From the NCBI GenBank assembly GCA_037043015.1, contig CM073328.1:17147495-17211494 (forward strand): 64,000 bases of DNA, in the 5' to 3' direction. Positions 23,007 to 35,773 of the stretch are shown piece after piece; within the stretch, counting starts at the first letter, position 1, and each line of letters opens with the position of its first letter. The notes below the pieces were generated by a model. That model had not been told where the DNA came from, made no database searches, and was given only the letters and a program-made list of their open reading frames with translations. This stretch comes from Bryum argenteum. Taxonomy: Eukaryota; Streptophyta; Bryopsida; Bryales; Bryaceae. The position numbers and the translations under genes are program-made.

Positions 23007-23875
23007 GCAATTAAATTGATATTTTTGCCTAAGATTTTAACTGGACACTCCCCATAGTGTAATGTGCATGTGGTAAAATTTGCAAAGCCAGATTTTAATT
23101 TTATAACCTTCATCTAGAAATTTTAGGTTTCAAGTCCAAAACGGGCACTTTAAAATAATTTTTTTTTAAGTATTTTTTTTTTGGAAATATGTTCATTACC
23201 AAATTACTATTCAAATTCCAAAGTATCCAAAGTCAAAAAGTTTACCAATTTTACAAGGGCAGCCTCCAAAACTTTCAAAAACAATCTTCACAATTTCTAG
23301 TAATTTTACAATTTTTTCTTTCAAAAATTGCCAAAATTTGAGATTTTGGAATATTTCCAAGAATTTTTTTTTTCGAAATTTACATTCTCATAAATGCACC
23401 TACTCACAGTCTAGATTTTTCTCAAACTAAATATATCATATGTGGTGATTGTTTTACTATATTGTTGTTTTTAGACCTTCTTTCATGAAATAATTTACAT
23501 TAAGGTCAAAAAGTGGAATTGGTTTCTAAAATTTTGTATGAGCGTACCCAACTTGATTACCTACATGAAAAAAAATGAGGGAAAAATGTTTGGAGTAACA
23601 ATCATCAAGTTGCCCTTGGCACCATTTAGACAATGCCTCTCACGCAGCGGCAAAAAAAAGTGTTGGACAAACTTTGATTGTTATGATCTCACAAATGACA
23701 AACATTCAACGGTTGAAATTTTGACCAGTCCTTTGTATACAAGTTAGGTACAAGATCTTATGGTTCAAAGTCTCAAACCAGAAAAAAAGTTTCTCCATTT
23801 CCCCATCTCCCAACCAAGGTGAAAAATGGCAGTTTTTGGTTTTGGAGGTCGAGGAAACGCTTGGATTTTTAGGGG
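23007..23875. mobile_element. TTAA-type MITE, adjoining
   Basis: Right end CGCTTGGATTTTTAGGGG + TTAA (23,876-23,879). In the reverse sense it is colinear with the element at 37,376-38,302, sharing 'ttacctacatgaaaaaaa', 'aacaatcatcaagttg', 'atgatctcacaaatgac' and 'aacattcaacggtt'. Its left terminus is absent or shared with the preceding element's TTAA. Confidence 0.65.
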
Positions 23876-23879
23876 TTAA

Positions 23880-24560
23880 TACATAAGATATTACCATGCC
23901 CTTGTGGTGTTGTCAAGCCTTTACCAACCCCTCCTATTGAAGATTCCATGCTTTAAATCTTACCCAAGGCCCTAATGATCCCTTGCTCATCCCCACCTTA
24001 TCTCTCCTTTATAATTTTAGTATATAAAAAATCATTACTAAGCCAATACCATAATTATCTCAATTTTAGAACTTTCAACTTAAAAGTTGATGAGCCTCAT
24101 CCTTAGATCAATTTTATATGGAAAAATATCTATGAGAAAGAAAAATACAACTCAAAATATGGCAATGGCAGAACAAGCCACACCATCTGAAACCCTAAAA
24201 CAAATCATGCTTGCACTAAAGTGCATAACATAAGTTCATATCCCTCTTGGCTAGATTTGCAATAAACTACCTCAAAGACAAGACCTCAATGTCTAACCTA
24301 ATGAGTTTTATCAAAGACAAACCAAGGATGAAAAAGTCATGGCTCGTTAAGGTTTTAGCCCTTCATCTAAATGTTGAATTCTATAATGTTGAATTCTAAA
24401 ATGTTGAATTCTAGAATGTCGAATTTATTTTTTTGGAAAGTTTTGGGGTTAGTGATACCTTTTTTAGGAAAATAGTCGAACCATTCTCTAAATTTAAATG
24501 GATGTAATCGGCAGGTTGGATGAATGTTGACACAGTAAGTTGGATGAATGTCATAAATCA
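23880..24560. other. Intergenic DNA with short tandem repeat
   Basis: 24,374-24,425 holds about three copies of a 17-18-bp unit 'aatgttgaattctaRaatg'. No genes seen. Confidence 0.5.
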
Positions 24561-24579
24561 TCCTCTCTCTCGGCCGCTC

Positions 24580-26600
24580 GAGTCAGTCAACTTTCCGTCT
24601 GACTGGAAACCAGTGTCGGTTTTCAGTTAAGGGAGAGGAGCGCCAAGGGGGAGAGCGACGGGGGGTGCGAGAGGGGTGCGAGGAGGGAGCGAGGAGGGAG
24701 CGAGGGGGTAGCGAGGGGGCGCGAGGGGTTAAGCAGCGCAGGGTTCCACCGGCGGAGCGCAGGGTTCCACCGGCGGAGGAAACAAGGTCTGGACACTCAC
24801 ACCTCCGCGATATCTGGTCGATGACTGTGCACTTCGTCGCGGAGAACCGGGGCACTTCCTTGGCCTTCACCGAGGCCGAGTATCCCTTCTCTGGATAGGA
24901 TTGGACAACTCACACGCCTCTCATCTGGAAGCTTCCGGAAACCTCCGGAGCTCTCTCAATTTTGCTCTGTCCACGTTTTAGTAACCGACCGTTCTGTCCA
25001 CATTTTAGTGACCGATCTTTTTGATTCAGTGTCGCAAGGTCGCATCGTTTACGACGGGCGGGACGATTGCCTTGCCATTGTGATGAGACTGTGAAATTTA
25101 GGTTTTGTCAGGTTAGGGTTTCGCTCTTACAAGAGGAGTAGTGTCATTCTTGCGGAAATTACGGTAAGTTCGGGAGAGAGAGGAGAGACGCGCGATTGAT
25201 TGATTAGCGAATGCGGGTGACATTCTGAGAATTTAGAGGTTTTTTTAGCGCAAGTTCCTCGGTGACTGTTGTCCGAGCATTCAACAACTCGTGAGTGGGC
25301 ACGACCGTGAGAGCGTCGTAGATCGTGGCGTGGCTATGGAAAAACTCTCTGTTTCTGATTGCCAAAGGAGTGATGCAAGGACTCTGCTCTTCTTCGTAGT
25401 CAGAGAAATTCTCTCACTTTATTTATAGACAATGTATCTACAGAAAAATGACGCTCACAACATGAAAAAGCGTATGAGTTGGAGCTCCAAAAATCTGCAC
25501 ACCTCTATCTTGTACATCCTATTTTATGGCACACCGGAAGAAGAGAGAGCAGCGACAGGAAATTCGAGTTGCTGCGATTGCTGTGCCGGCCATGCCATAA
25601 TGCTTGAAAGTATACTTGGAGTTGCTCCTTTTGACAGCGGTGTCGTCCCGTCTCCTTCTCAGTATATATCGACACCGATATGTGGCCTCATCGACAATTG
25701 CGTGCCGATCAGGCTCTTGGACGCCGAGAACGTTGAAGCACGCGCACGACGTCCATCTCTCCTGACGACGAATCTCTCAGCCACCCACCACGCCAGTACG
25801 CACATGGAGAACACCAGCCGTTGGAACGGGACGAGGTTTTGGCTTCGGCACCGGACGAAAGATATCTACGGGAGTGGCGTCCTCACGGCCCATCTTTGCT
25901 GCGAGTCTTCCGAACCTCCTCCTCCAGCAGCAGCAAGCTAATGTCGCACGCTAACTTCTCACGCGCCCTCAATGCAAAATCCCCAACAGGTAGCAGGCGA
26001 TGACGACCTCGAATGCGATGAGGAATGCTTGCATATGAGAATGGCTTGGCTTTGAATGGCTTTTGATCCCAGGGTGCACGCAAATTACAGCGGGGATTTC
26101 GGAGAGAACGATCCCCATTCTCCTTTGTGAGCCAGCCGCCACATGGCAGTGAATCAGTGATGGCACAATGCAAGGAGAAAACGGCCGAGTAGCACCTCCG
26201 ATAATTACCTCACAAGCTTTCAGTCCTGGAAAATTTTTACATGACAGCCCGTACCCCACCGGCACGTTCTGCATTAAGATTCACTTTCATTTGCATTACG
26301 AGAAGAAGAAAAAAAAGAAGCGCGCGAGTAGTTGTCCTCGAGGCTTCCGGGACGCTGGGCAGGGAAGCTCCGAGGACACACCCGCATCAGGAAAGTGAAT
26401 AGAAGAGAAAGCAAAAGAAAATTGACTGAGGAGGAAAAAGTGAATGAGAGGGGGGAAGTTTGTTAAGGAAATGGCGAAACTAATCTCGGAATGGCACGTA
26501 AGTACCGCCCTGCACTTTCCCCGAGTTTTATTGTTGCCGCCTCCACACGGCATTCGTGTGCCGCCGCCTACGTGGAGTTCAACCTGTTCATTTGGATAAT
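24580..26600 (+). repeat. Gene-like GC-rich island 1
   Basis: Much richer in GC than its flanks and colinear with island 2 (32.0-34.4 kb). Matching points: 24,845-24,920 with 32,290-32,370 ('ccttcaccg..ggc', 'ctctggataggattg'); the telobox 'ggttagggtttcg' (25,111-25,123) with 32,696-32,715; 25,685-25,780 with 33,590-33,680 ('ttgcgtgccgatca.gctct', 'cgacgtccat.tctcctga'); 25,960-26,030 with 33,834-33,905. 26,325-26,600 matches 20,936-21,215. A G/C-rich minisatellite (gcgaggaggga-like and a 'cagggttccaccggcgga' doublet) lies at 24,660-24,780. No frame is conserved between islands, so this may be a non-coding transcription unit, a promoter/leader family or pseudogenes. Confidence 0.55.
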
Positions 26601-26710
26601 ATATAATATTCTACAATTCACCCTTTAAATGTTACACTTGTAAGTTTGTAACCCTCTCAGCTTCCTTCTACTCCCCACATATTGTGCACTACAAATGTTG
26701 AACGTATTAA

Positions 26711-27559
26711 CTCCTGAGAGCCCAATCAACCATTCTATGATCGATTCTGAATTTTGAGGAGTGGTAGCTATGGTAGAGCAGCCAAAAATGGCACAGTGCC
26801 GAAAATGGAGCCCTAGTAATCTTCACTACAATAGTACCATGTACACTCTGCAAAGATTATAGGGCGTCACTTTAGGGCACCATTTTAGGAACACCTATAT
26901 TTCCATCTTTAAAAATTCATTACTCACTGTAGAAGAGTCGAAAAATGGTGATTCCACTTGCTCTAGTTTTCTACTAATTTTCCCCATGCACAAAAATTGC
27001 GTGCACGGGCAACATTCCTGTAGATTTAGTAGTGCTGAAAATTGCGCCATTATAGGACACCTTACCATAACTAGTCCTAAAATATAAAAAATTAGTTGAA
27101 ACTTTTTATTTTTCCAAAAAATTTGGTAAGTTGGAAACAACATCCAATCTATAAAACCTGCTTTGGATTCATAGAATGTTCACAATTAGCCTTTGAACAC
27201 AAAGAGAACAAGGTTTCTTTAGCGTTAAAAAAACTTCTTATTTAAAAAAAATTGATGGTGTACCTTTTAGGTTATCAGTGGCCTTATTCTACATGATCAT
27301 ACAATATGTGACTTTGGCCAATCGATTTTCAATCACTAATAATAAGAAATAGATTTATCAATGATTTTCGAATTTTGACCCCGTTTAATTCATTGTAAAA
27401 CAAATGGTGTTTGTTTTTAGAAATTTAACCATATTTATCTATTTTAAGCATTAAGATCTTCATGTTGTCTTGAGATCAAAATTTCAGAAGAGTCAAAAAT
27501 ACATATTTTATATTGACACATGTAAGTTTATGGCTCTAAATCCCTTGGGTCTTTAGTGG
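26711..27559. mobile_element. TTAA-type MITE with an internal insertion
   Basis: Starts TTAA + CTCCTGAGAGCCCAATCAACC (TTAA 26,707-26,710) and ends GGGTCTTTAGTGG + TTGA. It is colinear with 35,774-36,319 except for about 295 bp (26,775-27,070) absent there; part of that extra segment recurs at 8,741-8,890. So one transposon appears to sit inside another. Confidence 0.65.
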
Positions 27560-28279
27560 TTGATTGTTAACAAAATGATATCCCTTCCATGTATTTTTGA
27601 ATTTATACATGATAACAGATGATAAACATCACTATACATTAACAATATGAATGAATAGAAGCTAACATTTGTACAATGTCAAAGTTGCACTCCATGAATT
27701 TTAATCCCATTGCATGAGTTTAGATTCGTTGAATGTATACATTTTATAAAATGTTATATTCTTGAAATCACGTTCTTGACAATGTTAATACTTTATAAAC
27801 GTTGAATTCTGAATATTTTTAAAATTTTGTTATTAAATGTTAAGTGTTACTGACTCTAAACATTATGAAGAGCTTATCAGCTTACATCTGAAGGTTAACA
27901 TTTATAGAGGGTAGATTGTACTTTGGTACTATAGAATGCACGCTTTAACCGTAAAGATATGTGTTATTTTTGGATATCCAATGTGTAAAAGTAGCAAAAT
28001 CACATCCTTGAAGTAATTACTTATTTTTATTTTAATTGTAATATTATGATCTTGTACCTAACAAACCATCCGATTGGCATAAATTAACAAGCGTCTACTT
28101 TTTTGGAAATTTGAAGAATTACAAAATGACTTTGCAAAACATTGATTAAATAGTATGCGTATTAAATTTGTAAAATATTGCATGGTTCTTGAGGAGTTGA
28201 ATTTCCTCCATCCATTGTTAGAGAATAATTAAATTCAAGTGAAAGCTTTAATTCAAGTGTAAGGCTCAATTCAAGTGTA
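27560..28279. other. AT-rich DNA, nothing recognised
   Basis: Short repeats 'aattcaagtgtaag' near 28,235-28,280 are the only structure. Confidence 0.4.
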
Positions 28280-28782
28280 AGCCTCAATTTTGTTGAAATG
28301 GCGTTATTATGCTAAAATGCTGCCTTGTGGGGTACAAAAAACCAGACAAATAACATAGGTTATTGTGAGTTTGTGACATTGAAGGAAATTTTTTGAGAAT
28401 TGGAATCCAATGAAATTGTTATTCTCCAATAGCCGTTGAAATAATTTTGGCCTTTGACAAATTATTTCTCAACGTCCCTTCAGAAACAACAATGTTTTTC
28501 AAGTGTTAATTAGAAATATTGGCCTTTAACCTGTTTTCATATGTCCATTACCATCAAAGTGTGTGATATTAAAGAATTTTTGGTGATATTATAAAATCAG
28601 TTGATATTATGTAGAATGTGCTTGATATTAAAAACGTGCTATTTTACAAGCACGAGTTTTTCTAAACTACTCTTCAAAAATATATGTGTAAATCCCATGT
28701 CTTAGAACGTGGGCCAAAATGGCACATTAGGGTATTGACAAAATGACATTTGGAATAACACTATCATAACTGCGTTGAGGTT
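28280..28782. mobile_element. Long relative of the gtgatatta MITE
   Basis: The left end (CCTCAATTTTGTTGAAATGG) resembles the TIR of the MITE at 18,655, and the right end ends GCGTTGAGGTT, roughly complementary. The interior repeats 'gatatta' about five times and has 'aaatggcacatt'. About 500 bp, diverged; target duplication uncertain (TGTAA on both sides is possible). Confidence 0.6.
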
Positions 28783-28794
28783 TGTAATTCTTAA

Positions 28795-29532
28795 CCCTGG
28801 AACGTCGGAGCGGCCATTTTATGTCCGATGAACAGAACATTTTCACTGTAACCTATTATTGCGGGATGAATTTCATTCATGATTTTTGTAATTGGATTTA
28901 TGAATGATAATAGCATATCATGGAATTCATTTGAGGTCATTTAAGGTATTTCCTAAGATCACATGTGGTATGAAAGTTGAAAGAATGGTTAAAAACAAGT
29001 CACCACACAAAGGCATTTCGCAACTTTTTCCTACTTTTATTAAGTCTCAAATTTAGGCAACTAAATGATCTCTTTTGAGTTCAAGCTCAATTCATAAAAT
29101 GAATCTTACCAAGTCTTGTTTCTACTCCAAGTTAGAATTTCAAGAAATTCCTAATATCTAGTGATTTATCGACACCTTAAGTTTACATGCCTATAGGGTC
29201 TCTTTCTCAATTTTCAAATATAGCATGACACGAAACCATGGATTACACCATGCTATTCTTCACTACAATGTCCCCTTATTCCAAAAATTTCAGATTTTTT
29301 GAAAGTGATTTGTATTTGATATGAATTATTTTTGGTTTTTCTTTGAAAATTCACTTGAATTTCAAATCTTCCCAAAAAAATCTGAAATTTTTACAGCATA
29401 TGAAAAGCATGTGATCACATCTACGAAAAATAAAATAAAATATTTTACTTTCAGGTAAAGTGGCGAAATGGAGGATTCAGAGTAAGACATATCAAAGTTC
29501 AGGCCACGGTTATGGGCTCCGACGTTCTAGGG
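28795..29532. mobile_element. TTAA-flanked piggyBac-type MITE, long TIR
   Basis: 738 bp. TIRs CCCTGGAACGTCGGAGC (left) and CCCTAGAACGTCGGAGC (right, read inward) match at 16 of 17 bases and are flanked by TTAA at 28,791-28,794 and 29,533-29,536. The terminal CCCTAGAA resembles classical piggyBac ends. No coding region. Confidence 0.85.
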
Positions 29533-29536
29533 TTAA

Positions 29537-30170
29537 GGTAGCAAGTTTTGGGGCACTTTACCTGGGAGTCATGAATGCCATTAATGAGGCCTAGGACATC
29601 AAACATCCCTCTCATGTGAATTTTCCTATTTATTGAAATTTGAAAAATGGACCAATTACATAAAAAGAGATTCTTGCCCTTCTTCCCCCATGTACGCCTT
29701 GACTCCCTATGTAAATTGTTTCATGGTTCATCTGAGATGTTTTGAATACGAGGCTTGCATTTTAGTGCAAGAAGTTTATTATTGGACTAGTTTATCTTTG
29801 TTGATTTTGGTAAATGTTCACGATTACAAGGCTATTATTTCAACCAAAAATTATTTTTGTGTATTTATAAGATGAAGATGAGCAGCTTTGTGATTGGTGA
29901 TTATCTATTGTAATAAGTTTTTTGGTAGCATTTCTACTTCAAAGTGAAAGGAATGTAATTTTATAATCTTTTATTGGTACATATACACTATGAATGTATG
30001 ATCTTGCGATCTATAAGGCCTCATACGTCCAAATTTGATCCACATTGTTTTTGATAAGTTTTAGACAAGCTGATACGCTTGAGATTCAACTTATATTACC
30101 TTCATTTACATATTTGATACTTTTTTTTGTTTTAGACTAAAATAGACCAAGATGTCTGGAGTTAAGATTA
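29537..30170. repeat. DNA including a dispersed repeat copy
   Basis: 29,870-30,090 matches the blocks at 4,960-5,195 and 22,725-22,925 ('ggtagcattt', 'gatcttgcgatctataaggcctcat', 'gatccacat'). The rest is unremarkable. Confidence 0.5.
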
Positions 30171-30175
30171 ATTTC

Positions 30176-30995
30176 AATTCCTAAAGTCGAAAGGCACCAA
30201 AACTACCGTAATGCCTCAAAAACCACCCTCTTTCGATGCAAGATGAAAATTTACAACTTTTGGTTTGTAACCGTATGATCTTGTACCAAACTTGTCCATG
30301 TATGTGTGTACCAAATCTTAGCTTCAAATTGCTCACCAATTGTGAGATCGTAATATTCAAAGTTGAAAAAAAAGTTTTTTTCACTTGTAACAAAATGGGT
30401 TCAAAGTTTACGTGAGGCCAAAAAACCAATTTTAAGAGTAAATTTAAATTGAGGCTCTTCACATTCTTATTCCTAGGTAAGTTAGGAACATGTCTATACA
30501 ATTTTTACCCTCATGCGACAAAAACTAAAGAAATGCTTGAATTTACACATGGAGGTATGCTCAAATTCATAGACAAAGTCCAGTCTTTGACAATAAAAAT
30601 GGCATGTGAAGAATAATTGGATTAAAGATCCAAATGGTAAGATCATGCCTTGAAACCTTGTGTCCATGTACAAAATATAAAACTTGAAAAAAAGTAAAAG
30701 CTTAATTTTTGGATAAGTTTTGAATTTGTGCAGTTTAATAGATTTTGGGAAGATTTTTGAGAATGAATGAGCATATACCGCAGTTTGGGCAGATTCAAAA
30801 TTGTGTTGTCAAAATTTGACCATAAATGTTTCCTAAAGTATGAGGAATTTTGGGGCATAAAATGACTTCTCGGAAAGGTATGAGAAAATTCTACAATGTG
30901 CAAAAGGTTTCAACTTCATGATAACTAAATGTAGTAAATACAAGGCTAACCAGACTCCAAAGTCTGGTTATGGGCTCTATTCGACAATAGGGGTA
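30176..30995 (-). mobile_element. Eroded TTAA-type MITE, reverse orientation
   Basis: In reverse it matches the element at 63,289-63,738: 'cctaaagtcgaaag', 'accaccctctttcgatgcaagatgaaaatt', 'ttgtccatgtatgtgtgtacc' and 'gaggctcttc..attcttattcctaggtaa'. The outer end near 30,985-30,995 ('aataggggtaag') is a degraded terminus. Old copy. Confidence 0.55.
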
Positions 30996-30999
30996 AGAT

Positions 31000-32030
31000 C
31001 ACGTACCCACAACCCAAGTTGATACATTTTACATGGGGAGTCAAAGCCAACAAATCTCCAAGTCAATTCACACACATTTTGAGTCCAATTGGCCCCATGG
31101 GTCACTTGGAGAACACGTTAATCAAGTAATGAAGTGAGGGCCAATTCCCCCATGTGTAAAGCCCTTGGGGCCGATTTCTAGAAGGAAAAACATAATATTA
31201 GCTACATTCCATGCTTTTGATTTGTTCACATTGAAGTATTTTAGTGAAAAAATAATTTTGTATTGAAATCAAGAAACGGCCTCTAGGCCATGAATTGGCC
31301 TTCCATTCTTGTATCTCCCAACTTTTGGAGCGCGGGCCTTGTCATAACTTGTCCTAAACCCATTATAACAGAATTTTAGAATATTAGCCTTAACTCCCCA
31401 TGTAAAGCCCCTCGGGCCAATTTCAAGAATTGGACCAATCACAAGAGAGGATTTGGTCATGAATTGGCCCCATCGTATAAAGCGGCCCTTAGTATCCAAG
31501 GAGGTTTCATGTGTTTCATCTGTGATCTTTGTCCTCTAGGAGTCTCTCCTCTAGAGAAGTACTTTGGAAAGTTGGATGTTACTCACGGGATACTTGGGTG
31601 ATCTTTTGTTTCTCAAATGAACAATATCTTGAGCTTCCAAAATGGAATTAAAAAAATGTCGACCTATTTGCCTGATTTTACACTAACCATAGGATCACCC
31701 CGAATAACTTCAACATACTTCCGCGTTCTGGGTCAATGATCGGGAAAAAACGGACGGCTAGTTCATTATCAACCGATAGAAATGGTTGCTTTTGAAAACA
31801 CAAGCCAAAAACCGATGAAATTTACAAGAAATTTCTATTCTCAGTATAAAATGAGACAATTGCGGGGATAGTTTCACCTAAAACTGGTTGGACAAGAGAA
31901 CTATAGGATCTTAGCCACTAAGGATGAAATTATTTCCCGATCCCTGTTCTAAGTATGATGCCCCGCAATTGTGTGTACAGTAATGTAGTGAGAAGGATGA
32001 AAGCATGGAACACTGAAGACAGAACCAGAT
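31000..32030. other. Intergenic DNA with weak internal repetition
   Basis: Phrases such as 'ccccatgtaaagccc.tcgggcc' and 'catgaattggcc' recur two or three times between 31,020 and 31,500. No genes. Confidence 0.4.
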
Positions 32031-34390
32031 TTGGATGAATGTTTGGGCCTCGTGCTATCCGTCACTGCTGACGGCCACTCTGACGTATGAATCACCTTCA
32101 TTGGAAGCCACGGCGGTTTTTTCAGTTATGCCACGAAGACTAGGAGCTGAGCGGTGGAGGGGAAGGGAGGGAGAGCGGAAGGTTAGGGGAGAGCCCTCTG
32201 CCATCCGACGTGCACATCGGGAGCCGTGCGGCTTAAGATGGAAGTCTGTACTGTACACAGAATCGTCGAATTTGCGTGAGCAAGCGGGCCCCTGCTTTCC
32301 CTTCGCCTTCACCGCGGCTCACTCTCCGATTCTCTGGATAGGATTGCTTCTCTGACGCGCCTCGCCTCTGAAATTCTCTTGAAACATTTGCTTTGTCAAA
32401 GTTCCCGAAGATCAAGTGCTCTGAGGCCGTGACATCCGCATCGATTACGTCGGGCAGGGATCGCTGTATTACGCCCCTCCAACCCATTTCAGGAGCCTCC
32501 ACGAACGAATGGAAATTTTCCTTCCAAAACCTTGCATTCTCAATTTCGAGTCCCCAATTCCGTTAGTATTTAATGACATTGAATTCGAGTATGGGGCCTG
32601 CGGTCCGAGGCTCCATTACCCTTCCCGAGAATTCTCGTTGAGGTGGTTTACAGCAGTCCGATGGGCAGAGCAATCGCCGACTTGAGTTTCAGTAGATTTA
32701 GGGTTCGTTAGGGTCTGCTTCGACAAAAGCGTAATTCTCATTCTTGCAAATTAAGACGGAAAGTTCGGCAAATGCGGTGAAGAGAGGAAAGATTTATTTC
32801 GCCGTAGGCGATTGCTGAGTTTGTAAGTTTGATTATATCGAAAGATTTCTCGGTAGTTTCAATGGCCATAGCCGGAGCATGACTATGGCAATGGCCACAA
32901 CTGATCTTCTAAGCACTCAGGTTTGCACACTCGTAGAGTGCGTCTCCGTATCGGTAATGCAAACTCTACGACTGGACATGATAGCACGTTCAAGTATTAT
33001 ACGGCTAATCAATTCATGAATTGCGTTCATCGCACAATACTTTCGACGTCCAAAAAAGTATAAGAAGAAATATCCTGAAATCACGTATGCACCGGCAGCT
33101 AGCTGTTTCTAGGTGCCAAACAACAGACACAGTGACGGAAGACCTCTGGAATTCTTAACCAAAGAAAAAAGTGATGATTTAGTAGAAGGCAATGTCTGTA
33201 CAGAATATTCGATCTCGCGTCACTACTACGACTGGTCTGCTCCGCCGTGAGTGGCGGGTAGAGGAGATGGCCAGAGGGATGTTAACCATGGCTGGGTGGA
33301 TGCACTGACCTTCTCACATGCACTCCACCAAAAGCAACCTCTGGAGTGAAGCTCCTATAATCTACACCTCCATCTCAAAATCTACCCAGCAAGCATTCTA
33401 CATATCCATGGGGGACGATAAGGAAAGAAGGAGCAGAGACGGCGTTAGACATCAGCTTCTTCTTTGTCCGTCAGAACCCTTCATTGGCTGATGGCTGTGC
33501 CGATTATGCTTGGGGGGGTGCTTCTTTTGATAGATGTAGTCGTGTCCTTCGGAGTAACCTATACCAGTAACACAGATGCATGCACGTAGCCTCATCGTCA
33601 TGCAGTTGCGTGCCGATCAAGCTCTGGGGACGTCGAAAATGATAAACCTTCTGCGCATCGACGTCCATTTCTCCTGAGGGGGACTGTGTCAGCGAGCACC
33701 AGATGTGGAAACAGGGGGAGGCGGGGGTCGTGGCTTGGGCGTCTTCGGTGGGTTGTAGACGCTCACGGGCGTAGCGTCTTTAGAACCCATGAACCTCCCC
33801 CAAGCAGGACCAAGCGAAGGGCCGCTCACTTAGTCCTCACACACCCTGGATGCAAACCTACAAGAGCTAGCCGGGGAGGATGACCACAATCCAGACCTCA
33901 AAGGCCAGGCGTTACCAAACTATGCGATTGAGAATGGGAGCAAAGTATGCGATTGAAGGCTTATGAAGCGATGACTCCGCCGCATTGAGGCGACAGTATT
34001 GATAGCATGATGAGCACGGTCCTCGGGACCTGTAATTACCTCGTCTGCACGTCAAATCATTTTTCAGCTGAATACATATACATCTGTGTTTATGGAGCCA
34101 ATGAAAACTGCGCCATGGTGGGAATTGTTGTGATCAAGTGCTGAATGGTGCTTGCGTAATGAGCAAGTAGAAACAAACATTGACCATCTAACTTGACTGA
34201 CAAGGAGATTCTCAAAGAAAATTCAAACTGTTGCCTGCATCGCCACATGTCCAGCCCGCCGACCAAGCAGCAAGAGTCCTGTCAAGCAACAACCGCAGGG
34301 ACGCATAAGGGCACTCGTGCTACCAGCGGTCCAGCGTTTCTCGGAGGCCTATCAGCCAATGGGATTTTCTCTTCAGAATTCCTGTAATTT
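32030..34390 (+). repeat. Gene-like GC-rich island 2
   Basis: Colinear with island 1 and, in part, island 3. 32,800-32,945 ('ctcggtagtt..atggccatagccgga', 'ggccacaactgatcttctaagca') matches 52,180-52,270. 33,685-33,800 ('gtcagcgagca', 'gtagacgctcacgggcgtagcgtctttag') matches 61,672-61,765. 34,340-34,555 ('atcagccaatgggattt', 'agaattcctRtaatttt', 'gcctgcRgccYcaaattactct', 'cattttaagcct') matches 42,505-42,680. A telobox-like 'atttagggttcgttagggt' lies at 32,696-32,714. No long frame shared with the other islands; product unknown. Confidence 0.55.
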
Positions 34391-34572
34391 TTGATATGAC
34401 CCCCCACGACTGTTTTTGATAATTTTGAATTCAGAAATATGGTCTGCGGCCACAAATTACTCTAGTATCTTACTCCATGACATTTTAAGCCTATACACTG
34501 AAAATTTAGTAAGCTCTTTACCCCTCCCCTCCCTTGGGGGCAAGGGAGCTCTTTACCCCTCCCCACTCAAAT

Positions 34573-34645
34573 GCTAGTGTTAGATGAAGATTAGTGTCAG
34601 ATGACGATTAGTGTTATATGAAGATTAGTCTTAGATTGACTATTC
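34573..34645. repeat. Short tandem repeat, about 17-bp unit
   Basis: About four copies of 'gtgttagatgaagatta' with small changes. Confidence 0.7.
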
Positions 34646-34687
34646 ACCCACAACACTAAATGTCATTAGTTGTTACAATAAGTGTTA

Positions 34688-34928
34688 CCCCTAAAGGTCC
34701 AGGAAAGCGAAAACTGCTTTTTGAAGTCCAAAAGTCAGCCAACTTTGACCATTATAATCTCACAAATGAAGAAGAATCAACGGTTCAATTTTGGCAAGTG
34801 AGTGGAAGGTTATGTTAACTTCAAGATCCTACGGTTGGATCTTCCAAATAATTCTTAGATTGAGAGTTTTTAGGCCTAAAGTAAGGGAATGTCCATTTTT
34901 ACAATTTTGCATCAAGAACCTTTAGGGG
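34688..34928. mobile_element. Short TTAA-type MITE
   Basis: Ends CCCCTAAAGGTCCAGG and GAACCTTTAGGGG. The right flank is TTAA (34,929-34,932); the left flank reads GTTA. The interior has the family block 'tataatctcacaaatgaag..aatcaacggttcaatttt'. About 240 bp, no coding. Confidence 0.75.
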
Positions 34929-34932
34929 TTAA

Positions 34933-35769
34933 GGTAAGGTTTCAAACAAGCCAGCGCCGCATTTGCTTCATCTTCCTCGGTTTGCCATACTACTTCCTTT
35001 CTCTTCTTGCTATGGGCTTATGCCACACTCCTTGATTGCTTTTATTATCTACGTGTCAGCGGATTTACATGTAGCTACAAAGATCATTTTTTAGTGTTGA
35101 ACTTACTGTGGCTATTGAGTTTTGTTGTAGAGGTGTGGGGTCTTATCTTGCGTAAGAGCTGTGGCGCTCATTTTCCTGAAGATTTCCAAAAGATCCCCTA
35201 ATTTATCATGTCCATTGTAGAAGATGACATCTTGAGCGCTCACATCTTCTAACACATGTAAGGTTTCGAGTCCGTGCTATTCCTCTGTTGAGAAGTTGAT
35301 TCTTATTTACATGAATCTGCTTGTTTGCTTAAAGTAGTTCTGCATTGCAAACACGACATCTTTCAACACTGAGGGTTCCTCTCTCTTGGTCGTCATATCT
35401 ACTTTTAGAGATATAGGCATTCACTAAGATTGCAATTTCTTAAATGGATTTAGACTAATTGCTCCGCATTGGTGCAGAGGTATTATTCGGACTATAAAGT
35501 CAACATTGGAAATACCTCCTAAATAAGAATAAGATTCCCTTCTCATTCATTTTGTTTTATGCATTCTAAATTTTACATTTTAGTTCTTGTTCCAAAAACA
35601 ACCATTTTAGTTTTATGTACGTATGTATTGACCAATGATATTGTACCTGAATGTTCATATGAGAGATTCATGCATACATAGAATTGATGAATTTGGCAAC
35701 ATTCATGTGAGACGATCTTTATTAAAAGTGTCGACAATTGCATGAGCAATGGCTTTTGTGTTGCTAATT
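34933..35769. other. Intergenic DNA, nothing recognised
   Basis: No supportable gene. Frames here are short and lack family resemblance. Confidence 0.4.
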
Positions 35770-35773
35770 TTAA

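Noticed and set aside
24665-24898. Glycine/arginine/glutamate-rich frame in island 1
   Set aside because: Low-complexity translation of a GC-rich minisatellite, with no counterpart in island 2.
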